A stretch of 17,899 nucleotides of DNA, from NCBI GenBank assembly GCA_900549545.1, contig URPA01000040.1, positions 1 through 17,899 on the forward strand, written 5' to 3'. The translations under genes and the position numbers were made by a program. Of this stretch, positions 1 to 7,053 are shown in pieces. How positions within the stretch are numbered: position 1 is the first letter of the stretch; the number at the start of each line of letters is the position of its first letter. The notes below the pieces were generated by a model that was not told the DNA's origin, ran no database searches, and saw only the letters and a list, made by a program, of their open reading frames with translations. The DNA is from an uncultured Eubacteriales bacterium. GTDB taxonomy: Bacteria; Bacillota; Clostridia; Oscillospirales; Oscillospiraceae.

Positions 1-11
1 ACGACCCCTCA

Positions 12-52
12 GTCAGCCTTCGGCTGACAGCTCCCCTTACGCAGTGGAGCCT
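12..52. repeat. Palindromic intergenic repeat, copy 1
   Basis: A perfect hairpin with arms GTCAGCC (12-18) and GGCTGAC (22-28) is followed by a second, weaker one with GCTCC (30-34) and GGAGC (46-50). Short multi-hairpin elements of this look (CAGTCAGCC, then GGCTGACAGCTCCC) are common between genes in gut Clostridia, as far as I recall. The opposite orientation of the copy at 107-150 makes the two look like an inverted pair. Confidence 0.55.
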
Positions 53-355
53 TTGTACGCAGCTATTTTTAATAAAAGCGTTATAGCGAACCGCACACCA
101 AATCTCGGCTCTCCCTCTGGGAGAGCTGGCGTAGAGCGCCTAAGCGGGTAATCAGCACAATGCGCAAAAACTGTACATGACTAAAGTCCAACCGTTCAGG
201 AGATACCCCTCCGTCTTGCTTTTACTTGCTCCGGCGTAAAGCTGCCCCCTATCGGCGCTGCACGCCACTTCCCCAGCAAGAGTAGGTACGGTTGTAGTTT
301 TAGTGCCTTTGCTGAGGTTTTGCGCCAATCCTTGCCTGCCCTGCGTAAGGGGAGC
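30..355. repeat. 15-nt inverted repeats bounding a 326-bp unit
   Basis: GCTCCCCTTACGCAG at 30-44 recurs exactly as its reverse complement at 341-355. The enclosed stretch contains the inverted palindromic repeat and the 61-codon open frame. This could be a small non-autonomous mobile unit or simply two copies of the same intergenic repeat in opposite orientation. No target-site duplication is obvious. Confidence 0.4.
107..150. repeat. Palindromic intergenic repeat, copy 2 (inverted)
   Basis: A perfect hairpin has arms GCTCTCCC (108-115) and GGGAGAGC (119-126) with loop TCT. It is followed by GCTGGCGTAGAGCGCC and AAGCGGG, which resembles the copy at 6957-7008 in the same orientation. It is probably the same repeat family as 12-52, read from the other strand. 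Confidence 0.5.
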
Positions 356-401
356 CGATGGGACGGTGCAATTTTCTCCATTTGTTCGCTTGTCTTATCA
401 C

Positions 402-433
402 AAAAAATCTCCGCCGAAGTTCGGCGGAGATTT
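402..433 (-). terminator. Intrinsic terminator of the DUF4914 gene
   Basis: On the minus strand, eleven bases after the DUF4914 stop codon, a 14-bp stem with arms AAATCTCCGCCGAA and TTCGGCGGAGATTT is followed by a run of U residues (complement of 402-407). This is a textbook rho-independent terminator. Confidence 0.9.
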
Positions 434-444
434 AGAATTACAGC

Positions 445-2343
445 TTATTTTACATTGCTCATCGGGGTGAGCTTGAGGTACTCCTCCAGCGGAGCGTCCT
501 TCATGCACAGCTCGATAATCTGCCTGCCGAGGGGGTCAAGCTCGTCGGTGAGGTACTGCTCAAGCTGCTCCTTGAAGAAGTCGGTGAGTATCTTCGCGCC
601 CTTGTCGTAGCCCTCGAAGCCGAGCTTGGACTGAAGCTCAGGCCGCAGGAAGGTCTGACGGACATACTGACCGTCTATCTTCATCTCATCCAGTGAGTAG
701 CCAAACAGCGGGCAGCGGGACTCAACCAGATGCTTGCGGCGCACGGTGCCGCCGCGGCGGGCCAGATACTCACGGGTGAGCCACTCGCCCATGAAGCCGA
801 CATGGTAAGCGCCGATATACTGGTTCGGGATGAGGATGTTCAGGGTCTTGGGGGCACCCAGCATCTGCTCCAGGAGCATATTGGCCTGCGTGACCTTTCT
901 GCCGGTGGCAAAGGGCCAGTAGGAGCCGACGCCCTCAGCCTTGAGGCCGCTGCCGGCGTTGGAGTCGGCGATGGAGGGGTTCTTGAAGCCGCGCGGGGAG
1001 ATAAGCCGCCAGAGCCACGCGATGGACACAGGCACAAACTGGACCATGCCCATGACGCCGTAGTTCGGGGCCATGACCGTGGAGGGCGGCATACGCACGC
1101 CGAAGGAGCGCACATCGACCTCCTGCGGCTCATTGCCGGGGATGATGTTGTTTATCATATCGCGCGGGATGATGACGCGGGGGTTTGTGCAGGGCTTGCC
1201 GGTGGAATCCATGACATGCTCCCAGATAAGGCAGGTAGCGCCGGGGGTGCCGTCCATGTTGAAAAACTCCAGCGGCTCGGAGGGATGGATGCTGATGCTC
1301 TCGTACACGGGGTTGTTGCCATATCTTGTATCCCCGTCCATACGCAGGAACCACCCGTCCTCCGCGTCAGCGATGACGAGATGGCCGGAATCGTTCTGCA
1401 TGTCCTTGTGGGCGAGAATCATATCATCGGCGATGGGGTGAATCTTACAGGTTTCACCCATGCTCAGGTAATATTTTTCACCGCTGACGGTGTGGGTACC
1501 GAGAAGGATCTTATCCCCTTCCTTGTGGATTTCCTCAAGCATCTCGCTCTTGCCGCCGCCGGAGGCGCCCTCGTGCATGAAGACGACCTCGTTTTCATAC
1601 GGGGACTCGAGCATCGCGGCGGAGGCGTGGTTGGTTATCCAGCCCTCATTCTCGCCGATATCCAGCAGCATGGAGAACACGCCCTTCTTCGCGGAGGGGC
1701 CGGGATAGAGGTTATAGGAAAACACCTCGTGGAGGTTTTCGCTGCGGTTGTGGACAACGACCTGCTTGCCGTTAAAATGCGTGTGTCTGAAGGGCGGGGC
1801 GACATAGATAATGGCGCGGGGGGTGTAGCCCTCCTGCACTTCGTCAATGCTGACAAAGCCCTGCATATTGGCAAGCGACAGCGCGAAGAACGCCGCGTTT
1901 ACCGGGCAGACCATGAGGCTGTCATAGCCGTAATACTTGCCGCCCGCGTGGAAGGGCAGGACGATAAGCTGCTGCTCGCCGAGCCACTCCATAGTCTCCT
2001 TGCGGAGCTTGGAAAACTCATAGCCGTAGACATCCTTGAAGCGGGGCTTATCCGTCGGCAGGTCATCGCCGATGCGCATGCAGTCCGGGTCACGGCGGCG
2101 CATATAGTCCTCCATGAAGTTTACCACCGGGCCGTTCTTGCAGCGCAGCACCTCAGCCTCCTTGCAGATGCCCATGCCCGCGATGGGATAGGTCACATCG
2201 TAGCGGGAGCTGTGGGTGGGGCCGAAGCACATCTCCAGAAGCTGATCCTTGGACTCGGGGTAGCAGATGACACGGGTATTTTTAAGCACTTCTGCCAGGT
2301 CTGCGGGCAGATTAAACATGTTCAAATACAAATCTGTGAACAT
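445..2343 (-). CDS. DUF4914 family protein with PEPCK-like P-loop
   Basis: This is a 632-residue soluble protein that I recognise as DUF4914, a family without an assigned reaction. A phosphate-binding loop GASGGGKSEM lies at about residues 259-268, and a later acidic segment DAEDGWFLRMDG (about 326-337) is placed like the metal-binding motif of phosphoenolpyruvate carboxykinase-type kinases. An ATP- or GTP-dependent activity is therefore a reasonable inference, but the substrate is unknown. The open frame extends 25 codons further upstream to a GTG. I prefer the ATG at 2343 because AAGGAG lies eight bases before it and because a good promoter (2409-2437) overlaps the extension. The gene stands alone, with its own promoter and terminator, divergent from the pot locus. 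I am confident it is a gene, fairly confident of the family, and unsure of function. Confidence 0.9.
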   Translation of the reverse strand: MFTDLYLNMFNLPADLAEVLKNTRVICYPESKDQLLEMCFGPTHSSRYDVTYPIAGMGICKEAEVLRCKNGPVVNFMEDYMRRRDPDCMRIGDDLPTDKPRFKDVYGYEFSKLRKETMEWLGEQQLIVLPFHAGGKYYGYDSLMVCPVNAAFFALSLANMQGFVSIDEVQEGYTPRAIIYVAPPFRHTHFNGKQVVVHNRSENLHEVFSYNLYPGPSAKKGVFSMLLDIGENEGWITNHASAAMLESPYENEVVFMHEGASGGGKSEMLEEIHKEGDKILLGTHTVSGEKYYLSMGETCKIHPIADDMILAHKDMQNDSGHLVIADAEDGWFLRMDGDTRYGNNPVYESISIHPSEPLEFFNMDGTPGATCLIWEHVMDSTGKPCTNPRVIIPRDMINNIIPGNEPQEVDVRSFGVRMPPSTVMAPNYGVMGMVQFVPVSIAWLWRLISPRGFKNPSIADSNAGSGLKAEGVGSYWPFATGRKVTQANMLLEQMLGAPKTLNILIPNQYIGAYHVGFMGEWLTREYLARRGGTVRRKHLVESRCPLFGYSLDEMKIDGQYVRQTFLRPELQSKLGFEGYDKGAKILTDFFKEQLEQYLTDELDPLGRQIIELCMKDAPLEEYLKLTPMSNVK

Positions 2344-2408
2344 TTTACGCAACTCCTTTTTATTTGCCGGCGGGGCCGAAGCTCCTCCGGTCTTGTTAAT
2401 TTTTTCAT

Positions 2409-2437
2409 ATTCTACCACGAAAACAGCGTTTCTTCAA
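2409..2437 (-). promoter_or_regulatory. Vegetative promoter of the DUF4914 gene
   Basis: On the minus strand TTGAAG (2437-2432) and TAGAAT (2414-2409) are separated by exactly 17 bases, a good sigma-A type match. Transcription should begin near 2402, leaving a leader of about 60 nt before the ATG at 2343. Its position inside the longest open frame argues against the GTG start at 2418. Confidence 0.75.
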
Positions 2438-2492
2438 CGAACAAAACTCACACAATTGCACCGTGAAAAGCGGTTTTATTTAGCGTATTATG

Positions 2493-2510
2493 TACATTTT
2501 CTACAATGTA
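2493..2510. promoter_or_regulatory. Operator-like inverted repeat
   Basis: TACATT (2493-2498) and AATGTA (2505-2510) are perfect inverted arms around six bases. The element lies about 55 bp upstream of the -35 box that faces pot and beyond the DUF4914 promoter. It could be a regulator-binding site, but the spacer is AT-rich and a chance palindrome is possible. Confidence 0.3.
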
Positions 2511-2554
2511 AATACATGCGCCGGTTTAATTGGGCAGCTAATGTGAAATATCTA

Positions 2555-2583
2555 TTGACATACCCGGCGAATATTGTTACAAT
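2555..2583 (+). promoter_or_regulatory. Consensus promoter for the structured RNA and pot operon
   Basis: TTGACA (2555-2560), a 17-base spacer and TACAAT (2578-2583) form a nearly perfect sigma-A promoter. The predicted start of transcription is near 2590, at the 5' edge of the structured RNA. No other promoter is visible between here and potA, so this is the likely source of pot transcription as well. Confidence 0.85.
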
Positions 2584-2589
2584 GAGTCG

Positions 2590-2893
2590 TCTCAATTGGA
2601 TAGTATTTTGAGTTTATCCGAAGCAAGATGCGACCGCTGTCGAAAGGCAGCTAAGGCCAGACGGACAGCCGGGTCGAATGCCGAGAACCGCCGGTGCGGT
2701 GGCAACTTCTGTTGCCTTATTGATTGAGTTAAAAGCTCAAGTTTTATAAGTTGGTAACTATAAACCAGTGCTTGCAGAGCATACAAACTTGTGAAATGGT
2801 CAATAAGAGTAGTAAAAGTAATCTTTGCTATATAGACTCTCAAACCCATTGGGATCATAAGGCCCTTTAACGCGGGCCGATATATGATTTTTT
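2590..2893 (+). ncRNA. Structured RNA of unknown class upstream of potA
   Basis: The roughly 300-nt transcript folds into clear helices. A GAAA-tetraloop hairpin has arms GCTGTC (2636-2641) and GGCAGC (2646-2651), enclosed by CGACC (2631-2635) pairing with GGTCG (2672-2676). ACCGC pairs with GCGGT (2687-2700), and GGCAAC with GTTGCC (2701-2716). A long-range helix joins CTTATTGATT (2716-2725) to GGTCAATAAG (2798-2807). Inside it lie TTGAG with CTCAA (2724-2741) and TTTATA with TATAAA (2744-2764). TTTGAG (2607-2612) can pair with CTCAAA (2840-2845) and close the fold. The RNA has a strong promoter and a terminator. It lacks hallmarks of RNase P RNA, tmRNA, SRP RNA and T-box leaders. A raiA-type RNA or an uncharacterised riboswitch are possibilities that I cannot decide. 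Boundaries are approximate. Confidence 0.7.
2854..2893 (+). terminator. First tandem terminator ahead of potA
   Basis: ATCATA (2854-2859) pairs with TATGAT (2883-2888) and, inside, GGCCC with GGGCC, with a small internal loop between the two helices. The stem runs directly into TTTTTTC. It ends the structured RNA and could act as the switch point of an attenuator. Confidence 0.8.
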
Positions 2894-2894
2894 C

Positions 2895-2934
2895 ACGCCG
2901 CTGTATGCTTTTGCATGCGGCGTCTTTTCTTTTT
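2895..2934 (+). terminator. Second tandem terminator ahead of potA
   Basis: ACGCCGC (2895-2901) pairs with GCGGCGT (2917-2923), continued by ATGC and GCAT around a TTTT loop with a three-base bulge. A U-rich tract CTTTTCTTTTTG follows. It ends 25 bases before the potA start codon, so pot mRNA must read through it unless an unseen promoter lies between. Confidence 0.85.
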
Positions 2935-2958
2935 GTGTGTAAATTTGGAGGGTCGGCC

Positions 2959-4077
2959 ATGAAAAAAATAATCGAGCTTAGAAATGTCAGCAAGTCCTTC
3001 GACGGGGAGACCGTTCTGGACAAGATAAACCTTGATATATACGACAATGAGTTTTTGACGCTCCTGGGCCCCTCCGGCTGCGGAAAGACAACGACCCTGC
3101 GCCTTATCGGCGGCTTTGAAAGTGCTGACGAGGGCGATATAATTTTCATGGGCGAGCGGATAAACGACGTGCCGCCCCATAAGCGCAATGTAAACACCGT
3201 TTTCCAGCGCTATGCCCTGTTTCCGCACCTGAATGTGTATGAAAACGTGGCCTTCCCGCTGCGCGAAAAGCGGGTGGACTCGGATGAGATTGACCGCCGT
3301 GTAAAGGAGATGCTCTCCATGGTCGCGCTGACGGGCTTTGAGCGCCGGAGCGTTACCAGTCTCTCCGGAGGGCAGCAGCAGCGCGTGGCCATCGCGCGCG
3401 CGCTTATAAGCAGCCCCAAGGTCCTGCTGCTGGACGAGCCGCTCGCCGCGCTTGACCTCAAGCTCAGGAAGGACATGCAGCAGGAGCTTAAAAAGATTCA
3501 GAAGGCCACGGGGATAACCTTCGTCTTTGTAACGCACGACCAGGAGGAGGCGCTCTCCATGTCTGACACGGTGGTCGTCATGGCGGAGGGGCGCATCCAG
3601 CAGATTGGCACGGCAATCGACATCTACAACGAGCCGCAGAACGCCTTTGTGGCGGACTTTATCGGCGAGAGCAACATCCTTGACGGGGTCATGCTTGAGG
3701 ACAGGCGCGTCGCCTTCTCCGGGCATATCTTTGACTGCGTTGACGCGGGCTTTGGTAAAAAAGAGTCGGTGGACGTTGTCGTCCGCCCGGAGGATGTGGA
3801 CATTGTGCCGGAGGATAAGGGTATGCTCCGCGGCGTTGTCACCTCCGTCACCTTCCTCGGCGTGCATTACGAGATAATCGTTGACATCAATGGCTTCAAG
3901 TGGATGATTCAGACCACGGATTTTGTGGACGTGGACGAGCACATCGGCCTATATATCGAGCCGGACGCTATTCATATTATGAAGAAATCCGAGTATTCCG
4001 GAATGTACGGGGACTACTCCTCCTTCTCCAACGAGCTCGACGAGCTGTCTGACGCGGAAAGTGAGCCGGAAGAATGA
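2959..4077 (+). CDS. potA: Spermidine/putrescine ABC transporter ATP-binding protein PotA
   Basis: This is the cytoplasmic ATPase that powers polyamine import through PotB and the PotC part of the next two genes. The 372-residue protein has Walker A GPSGCGKTT (about 37-45), the ABC signature LSGGQQQRVA (135-144) and Walker B VLLLDEP (155-161), followed by the switch region with FVFVTHDQEEAL. The C-terminal third (from about 240) resembles the TOBE regulatory domain of PotA/MalK-type ATPases, and the end is acidic. The open frame extends 25 codons upstream through the terminator. I chose ATG 2959 because GGAGGG precedes it at good spacing and the protein then starts like other PotA proteins. 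Its stop overlaps the potB start (ATGA), indicating translational coupling. Expression probably depends on read-through from the RNA promoter at 2555. Confidence 0.95.
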   Translation: MKKIIELRNVSKSFDGETVLDKINLDIYDNEFLTLLGPSGCGKTTTLRLIGGFESADEGDIIFMGERINDVPPHKRNVNTVFQRYALFPHLNVYENVAFPLREKRVDSDEIDRRVKEMLSMVALTGFERRSVTSLSGGQQQRVAIARALISSPKVLLLDEPLAALDLKLRKDMQQELKKIQKATGITFVFVTHDQEEALSMSDTVVVMAEGRIQQIGTAIDIYNEPQNAFVADFIGESNILDGVMLEDRRVAFSGHIFDCVDAGFGKKESVDVVVRPEDVDIVPEDKGMLRGVVTSVTFLGVHYEIIVDINGFKWMIQTTDFVDVDEHIGLYIEPDAIHIMKKSEYSGMYGDYSSFSNELDELSDAESEPEE

Positions 4078-4955
4078 AGAGAGAGCGCAGTGCCCGCAAA
4101 AGCGGGCTTCTTGAAAGGCTGATATTAGCGCCTTACTCCATCTGGGCGGCGCTGTTTATCGTGGTGCCGCTTATCTTCGTCGCGTACTACGCCTTTACTG
4201 ACCAGAGCTTTAATTTCACCTTTGATAATATCACCCGCTTTTTCACCGCCACCTCCACTGTCACAGACGATGCCGGTGCGGAAAAAGAGGTGTACACCTA
4301 TCTGCTCATCTTCTGGCGCTCGCTCAAGCTTGCGGTGATATCCACGATTATCTGCCTTTTGATGGGCTATCCCGCCGCATATATTATATCCCGCGCCGCG
4401 CCAAAGGTTCAGAAGGTCATGATAACGCTCATCATGATCCCCATGTGGATGAACTTCCTTATCCGCACCTACGCCTGGATGACCATTTTGCAGGACACCG
4501 GCATTTTTAACGGCCTGACCGGCCTGCTGGGTCTGCCGCCGGTTCACATCATTGGCACGGAGGCGGCAGTCGTTATCGGCATGGTGTATGACTATTTCCC
4601 GTATATGATTCTGCCTATCTACTCCGTCATGGCGAAGATGGACGTAAAGCTCATTGAGGCCGCGAGGGACCTCGGCTGCAACGGCCTTGGCGTTTTGCGC
4701 CGGGTCATCTTCCCGCTGAGTCTGCCGGGTGTTATCTCCGGCATAACCATGGTGCTCATCCCCTCCATCAGCACCTTTTATATCTCCCAGAAGCTCGGCA
4801 ACGGCAAGTTCTATCTGATAGGCGACGCTATCGAGGGCCAGTACGTGGCGAACAACCTGCACTTTGCGGCGGCTATCGCCTTTATTATGATGGTGGTGCT
4901 TCTTGCGTGCATGGCGCTTATGCAGCGCAGTGCGGGCAGGAAGGCCGCGGCGTAA
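4074..4955 (+). CDS. potB: Spermidine/putrescine ABC transporter permease PotB
   Basis: This is an integral membrane subunit of the polyamine importer, 293 residues with about six transmembrane segments, the first at about 23-41. The loop that docks on the ATPase is visible as EAARDLGCNGLG in the region 195-223, ending in PLSLPGV, the EAA motif of binding-protein-dependent permeases. The start ATG overlaps the potA stop codon by the ATGA arrangement, so its translation is probably coupled to potA. The next gene begins 13 bases after its stop. A charged N-terminus (KRERSARKS) precedes the first membrane segment, as expected for a cytoplasmic start. Substrate assignment as a polyamine rests on similarity to PotB and on the PotA- and PotD-like neighbours. 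Confidence 0.93.
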   Translation: MKRERSARKSGLLERLILAPYSIWAALFIVVPLIFVAYYAFTDQSFNFTFDNITRFFTATSTVTDDAGAEKEVYTYLLIFWRSLKLAVISTIICLLMGYPAAYIISRAAPKVQKVMITLIMIPMWMNFLIRTYAWMTILQDTGIFNGLTGLLGLPPVHIIGTEAAVVIGMVYDYFPYMILPIYSVMAKMDVKLIEAARDLGCNGLGVLRRVIFPLSLPGVISGITMVLIPSISTFYISQKLGNGKFYLIGDAIEGQYVANNLHFAAAIAFIMMVVLLACMALMQRSAGRKAAA

Positions 4956-4968
4956 GGGGGCGGAGAAA

Positions 4969-6897
4969 ATGAAAACTGCTTCAAAAATATATACCGCGAT
5001 AATCATGATTTTCCTCTTCGCGCCTATCGCCATTTTGCTGGTGTTTTCCTTTAACGAGGGCAAGAGCCTCTCGGTGTTCTCCGGCTTCTCGCTCTATTGG
5101 TACAAGGAGCTTTTCCGCGATACTGACACGCTCATCACCGTCAAAAACACCCTCGTGCTGGCGCTGAGCGCCTCCGCCATCTCCACCGTTATGGGCACAG
5201 CCGCCGCCGTCGGCATTGACCGGCTCAAAAACCGGTACCTGCGAGCGACGCTGGACACCGTGACCAACATCCCCATGATTAACCCGGACATTATCACCGG
5301 TATATCCCTGATGCTGATGTTCGTTTTCGCGGGGCGGCTCTTCGGCATGTCCACAAGCCTTAGCTTCTGGTCGATGCTTATCGCTCACGTGACCTTCTGC
5401 CTGCCGTATGTCATATTGCAGGTGCTGCCAAAGCTCCGGCAAATGGACAGGTCTTTGCCCGAGGCGGCGATGGACCTGGGCTGCACGCCGTTCAAGGCCT
5501 TTTTGAAGGTGGAGATACCGGAGATTCTGCCCGGTGTCATCACCGGCATGATAATGGCCTTCACCCTCTCGCTCGACGACTTTGTGATAAGCTACTTTAC
5601 CGCCGGCAACGGCTTCCAGACCCTGCCGATTCGCATATACAGCATGACCAAAAAGACCGTCACGCCAAAGATGTACGCGCTCGCGACCATTATTTTCTTC
5701 GTCATTCTCGCCCTGCTTCTTATCTCAAACCTTGCCGACAGCGACGAGGAGGCCAAACCCCGCAAGGCGAAAAAGCCCGCCAAGCGCTGGCAGAAGATTC
5801 TCTTCCCCGTGCTTGCGGCGGTGCTGGCGTGCTTCGTGTTTATTAAGAGCAGCGCCGGAAAAAAGGAGCTTGTCCTGAACGTGTATAACTGGGGCGAGTA
5901 TATCTCCGACGGGTCGGATGATTCCTTTGACACCGTGCGCGAGTTTGAGCAGTGGTATCAGGACACCTACGGTCAGAAGGTGAAGGTCAATTACGACACC
6001 TATGCCAGCAATGAGGATATGTATAACCGCATTGCGGGCGGCGCTGTGAGCTATGACGTCATCATCCCCTCTGACTATATGGTACAGCGCATGGCAAACG
6101 AGGGCCTGCTCCTGCCGCTGGATTTTGACAACATCCCGAACTACCAGTATATAAGCGAGGATTTCCGTGGCCTGTATTATGACGTCGAAAATCTCTACTC
6201 CATCCCCTACACCTACGGCGTGGTCGGCATCATCTACAACGCCAACACCGTTGACGAGGCGGACGCAACTGACTGGGATCTGATGTGGAACGAGAAGTAC
6301 GCCGGGGACATCCTGCAATTCAACAACCCGCGCGACGCTTTCGGCACTGCCCAGTACCGACTGGGGCTGGACGTGAACGACACCGACACCGCCCTTTGGG
6401 ACAGGGCGCTTGAGGAGCTAAAGCTCCAGAACCCGCTTATAAAGAGCTATGTCATGGACGAGATCTACAACATGCTCGAGGCGGGCGAGGCCTCCGTCGG
6501 CGCGTACTACGCCGGGGACTACTTCACCATGCTTGACGCTCAGGCCGATGATGTTGACCTGCGGTTTTACTACCCGGAGCGCACGAATTACTTTATTGAC
6601 GCCATGTGCATCCCCTCCTGCTGCGGCAACAAGGAGCTTGCGGAGATTTTCATAAACTACATGCTCTCCGAGGAGCCCGCTATCGCCAACGCCGAGTATA
6701 TCTATTACGCCTCCCCCAACTCCCTTGTCTATGATAGCGAGGTATACAAGGAGGATATCGGCGAGGAGGCAGTTGAGATTCTCTATCCGGACAACGGCAG
6801 CTTCAAGGAGCGCTATAACGAGTTTGCCTACCGCAATCTCGACCAGTCCGCGCTTGACTACATGACCAAATTGTGGGAAGAGCTGAAGATAAACTAA
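4969..6897 (+). CDS. potCD: Fused PotC permease and PotD polyamine-binding protein
   Basis: This 642-residue protein joins two usually separate subunits. Residues 1 to about 255 are a PotC-type permease with several membrane segments and an EAA loop (EAAMDLGCTPFKAF, about 165-178). A lysine-rich cytoplasmic linker (about 256-274) leads to another membrane helix (about 276-292), which places the rest outside the cell. From about residue 300 the sequence is a PotD-like solute-binding domain, beginning LNVYNWGEYIS and containing the family-like stretch YDVIIPSDYMVQRM. The binding domain is thus anchored to its own permease and has no signal peptide or lipobox. The frame is continuous and no separate start with a ribosome binding site is seen at the junction. 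The start ATG 4969 follows GGGGGCGGAG. It is the last gene of the operon, and this form is known, I believe, from other Firmicutes. Confidence 0.93.
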   Translation: MKTASKIYTAIIMIFLFAPIAILLVFSFNEGKSLSVFSGFSLYWYKELFRDTDTLITVKNTLVLALSASAISTVMGTAAAVGIDRLKNRYLRATLDTVTNIPMINPDIITGISLMLMFVFAGRLFGMSTSLSFWSMLIAHVTFCLPYVILQVLPKLRQMDRSLPEAAMDLGCTPFKAFLKVEIPEILPGVITGMIMAFTLSLDDFVISYFTAGNGFQTLPIRIYSMTKKTVTPKMYALATIIFFVILALLLISNLADSDEEAKPRKAKKPAKRWQKILFPVLAAVLACFVFIKSSAGKKELVLNVYNWGEYISDGSDDSFDTVREFEQWYQDTYGQKVKVNYDTYASNEDMYNRIAGGAVSYDVIIPSDYMVQRMANEGLLLPLDFDNIPNYQYISEDFRGLYYDVENLYSIPYTYGVVGIIYNANTVDEADATDWDLMWNEKYAGDILQFNNPRDAFGTAQYRLGLDVNDTDTALWDRALEELKLQNPLIKSYVMDEIYNMLEAGEASVGAYYAGDYFTMLDAQADDVDLRFYYPERTNYFIDAMCIPSCCGNKELAEIFINYMLSEEPAIANAEYIYYASPNSLVYDSEVYKEDIGEEAVEILYPDNGSFKERYNEFAYRNLDQSALDYMTKLWEELKIN

Positions 6898-6956
6898 ACC
6901 GCCTGAAAGCCCCAAAAGCGCGGTGTAATGTGCAAGTAACCACCGTTCTAATTCTT

Positions 6957-7008
6957 GGCTCCCCCTTTGGGTAGCTGGCTTGGCGCGAAGCGGCAAGCCT
7001 GAGAGGGC
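6957..7008. repeat. Palindromic intergenic repeat, copy 3
   Basis: GGCTCCCCCTTTGGGTAGCTGGC is followed by a hairpin with arms GGCTTG (6977-6982) and CAAGCC (6994-6999), and then CTGAGAGGG. The order GGCTC..C, GGG..AGCTGGC matches the copy at 107-150, so the two belong to one dispersed family. It sits just after the pot operon, before the terminator. Confidence 0.5.
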
Positions 7009-7053
7009 GCTTGTTATAACTCACATCGGTGCGGTGAGAAACCATAACACATG

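Larger units (their letters stand above)
1..444. other. Repeat-rich intergenic region without a convincing gene
   Basis: This stretch holds palindromic repeat elements and, at its right end, the terminator of the DUF4914 gene. I see no gene with a good ribosome binding site and a recognisable product. A 61-codon open frame on the minus strand (196-381) has no supporting start signal and lies between two inverted 15-nt repeats, so I treat it as part of the repeat unit or a gene relic. Confidence 0.6.
2344..2958. other. Regulatory region between divergent DUF4914 and pot genes
   Basis: This 615-bp stretch has no protein gene that I accept. It holds a promoter for each direction, a palindrome at 2493-2510, a structured RNA from about 2590, and two successive terminators ending 25 bp before potA. 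Long open frames on both strands here lack start signals and run through the RNA stems. Confidence 0.8.

Noticed and set aside
196..381. A 61-codon minus-strand frame between inverted repeats
   Set aside because: No ribosome binding site or known domain; more likely part of a repeat unit. Kept only as a note in the repeat entries.
730..2466. A 578-codon open frame on the plus strand opposite the DUF4914 gene
   Set aside because: It mirrors the strongly supported minus-strand gene, has no recognisable domain, and runs through that gene's promoter and the intergenic region. It is a shadow frame of GC-rich codons.
2590..2893. Identification of the structured RNA as RNase P, tmRNA, SRP RNA, or a T-box
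   Set aside because: The hallmark motifs of those RNAs are not present, so the class is left open.
2893..3942. A 349-codon minus-strand frame opposite potA
   Set aside because: It overlaps the well-identified potA, has no ribosome binding site and yields a low-complexity His/Leu/Val-rich product.
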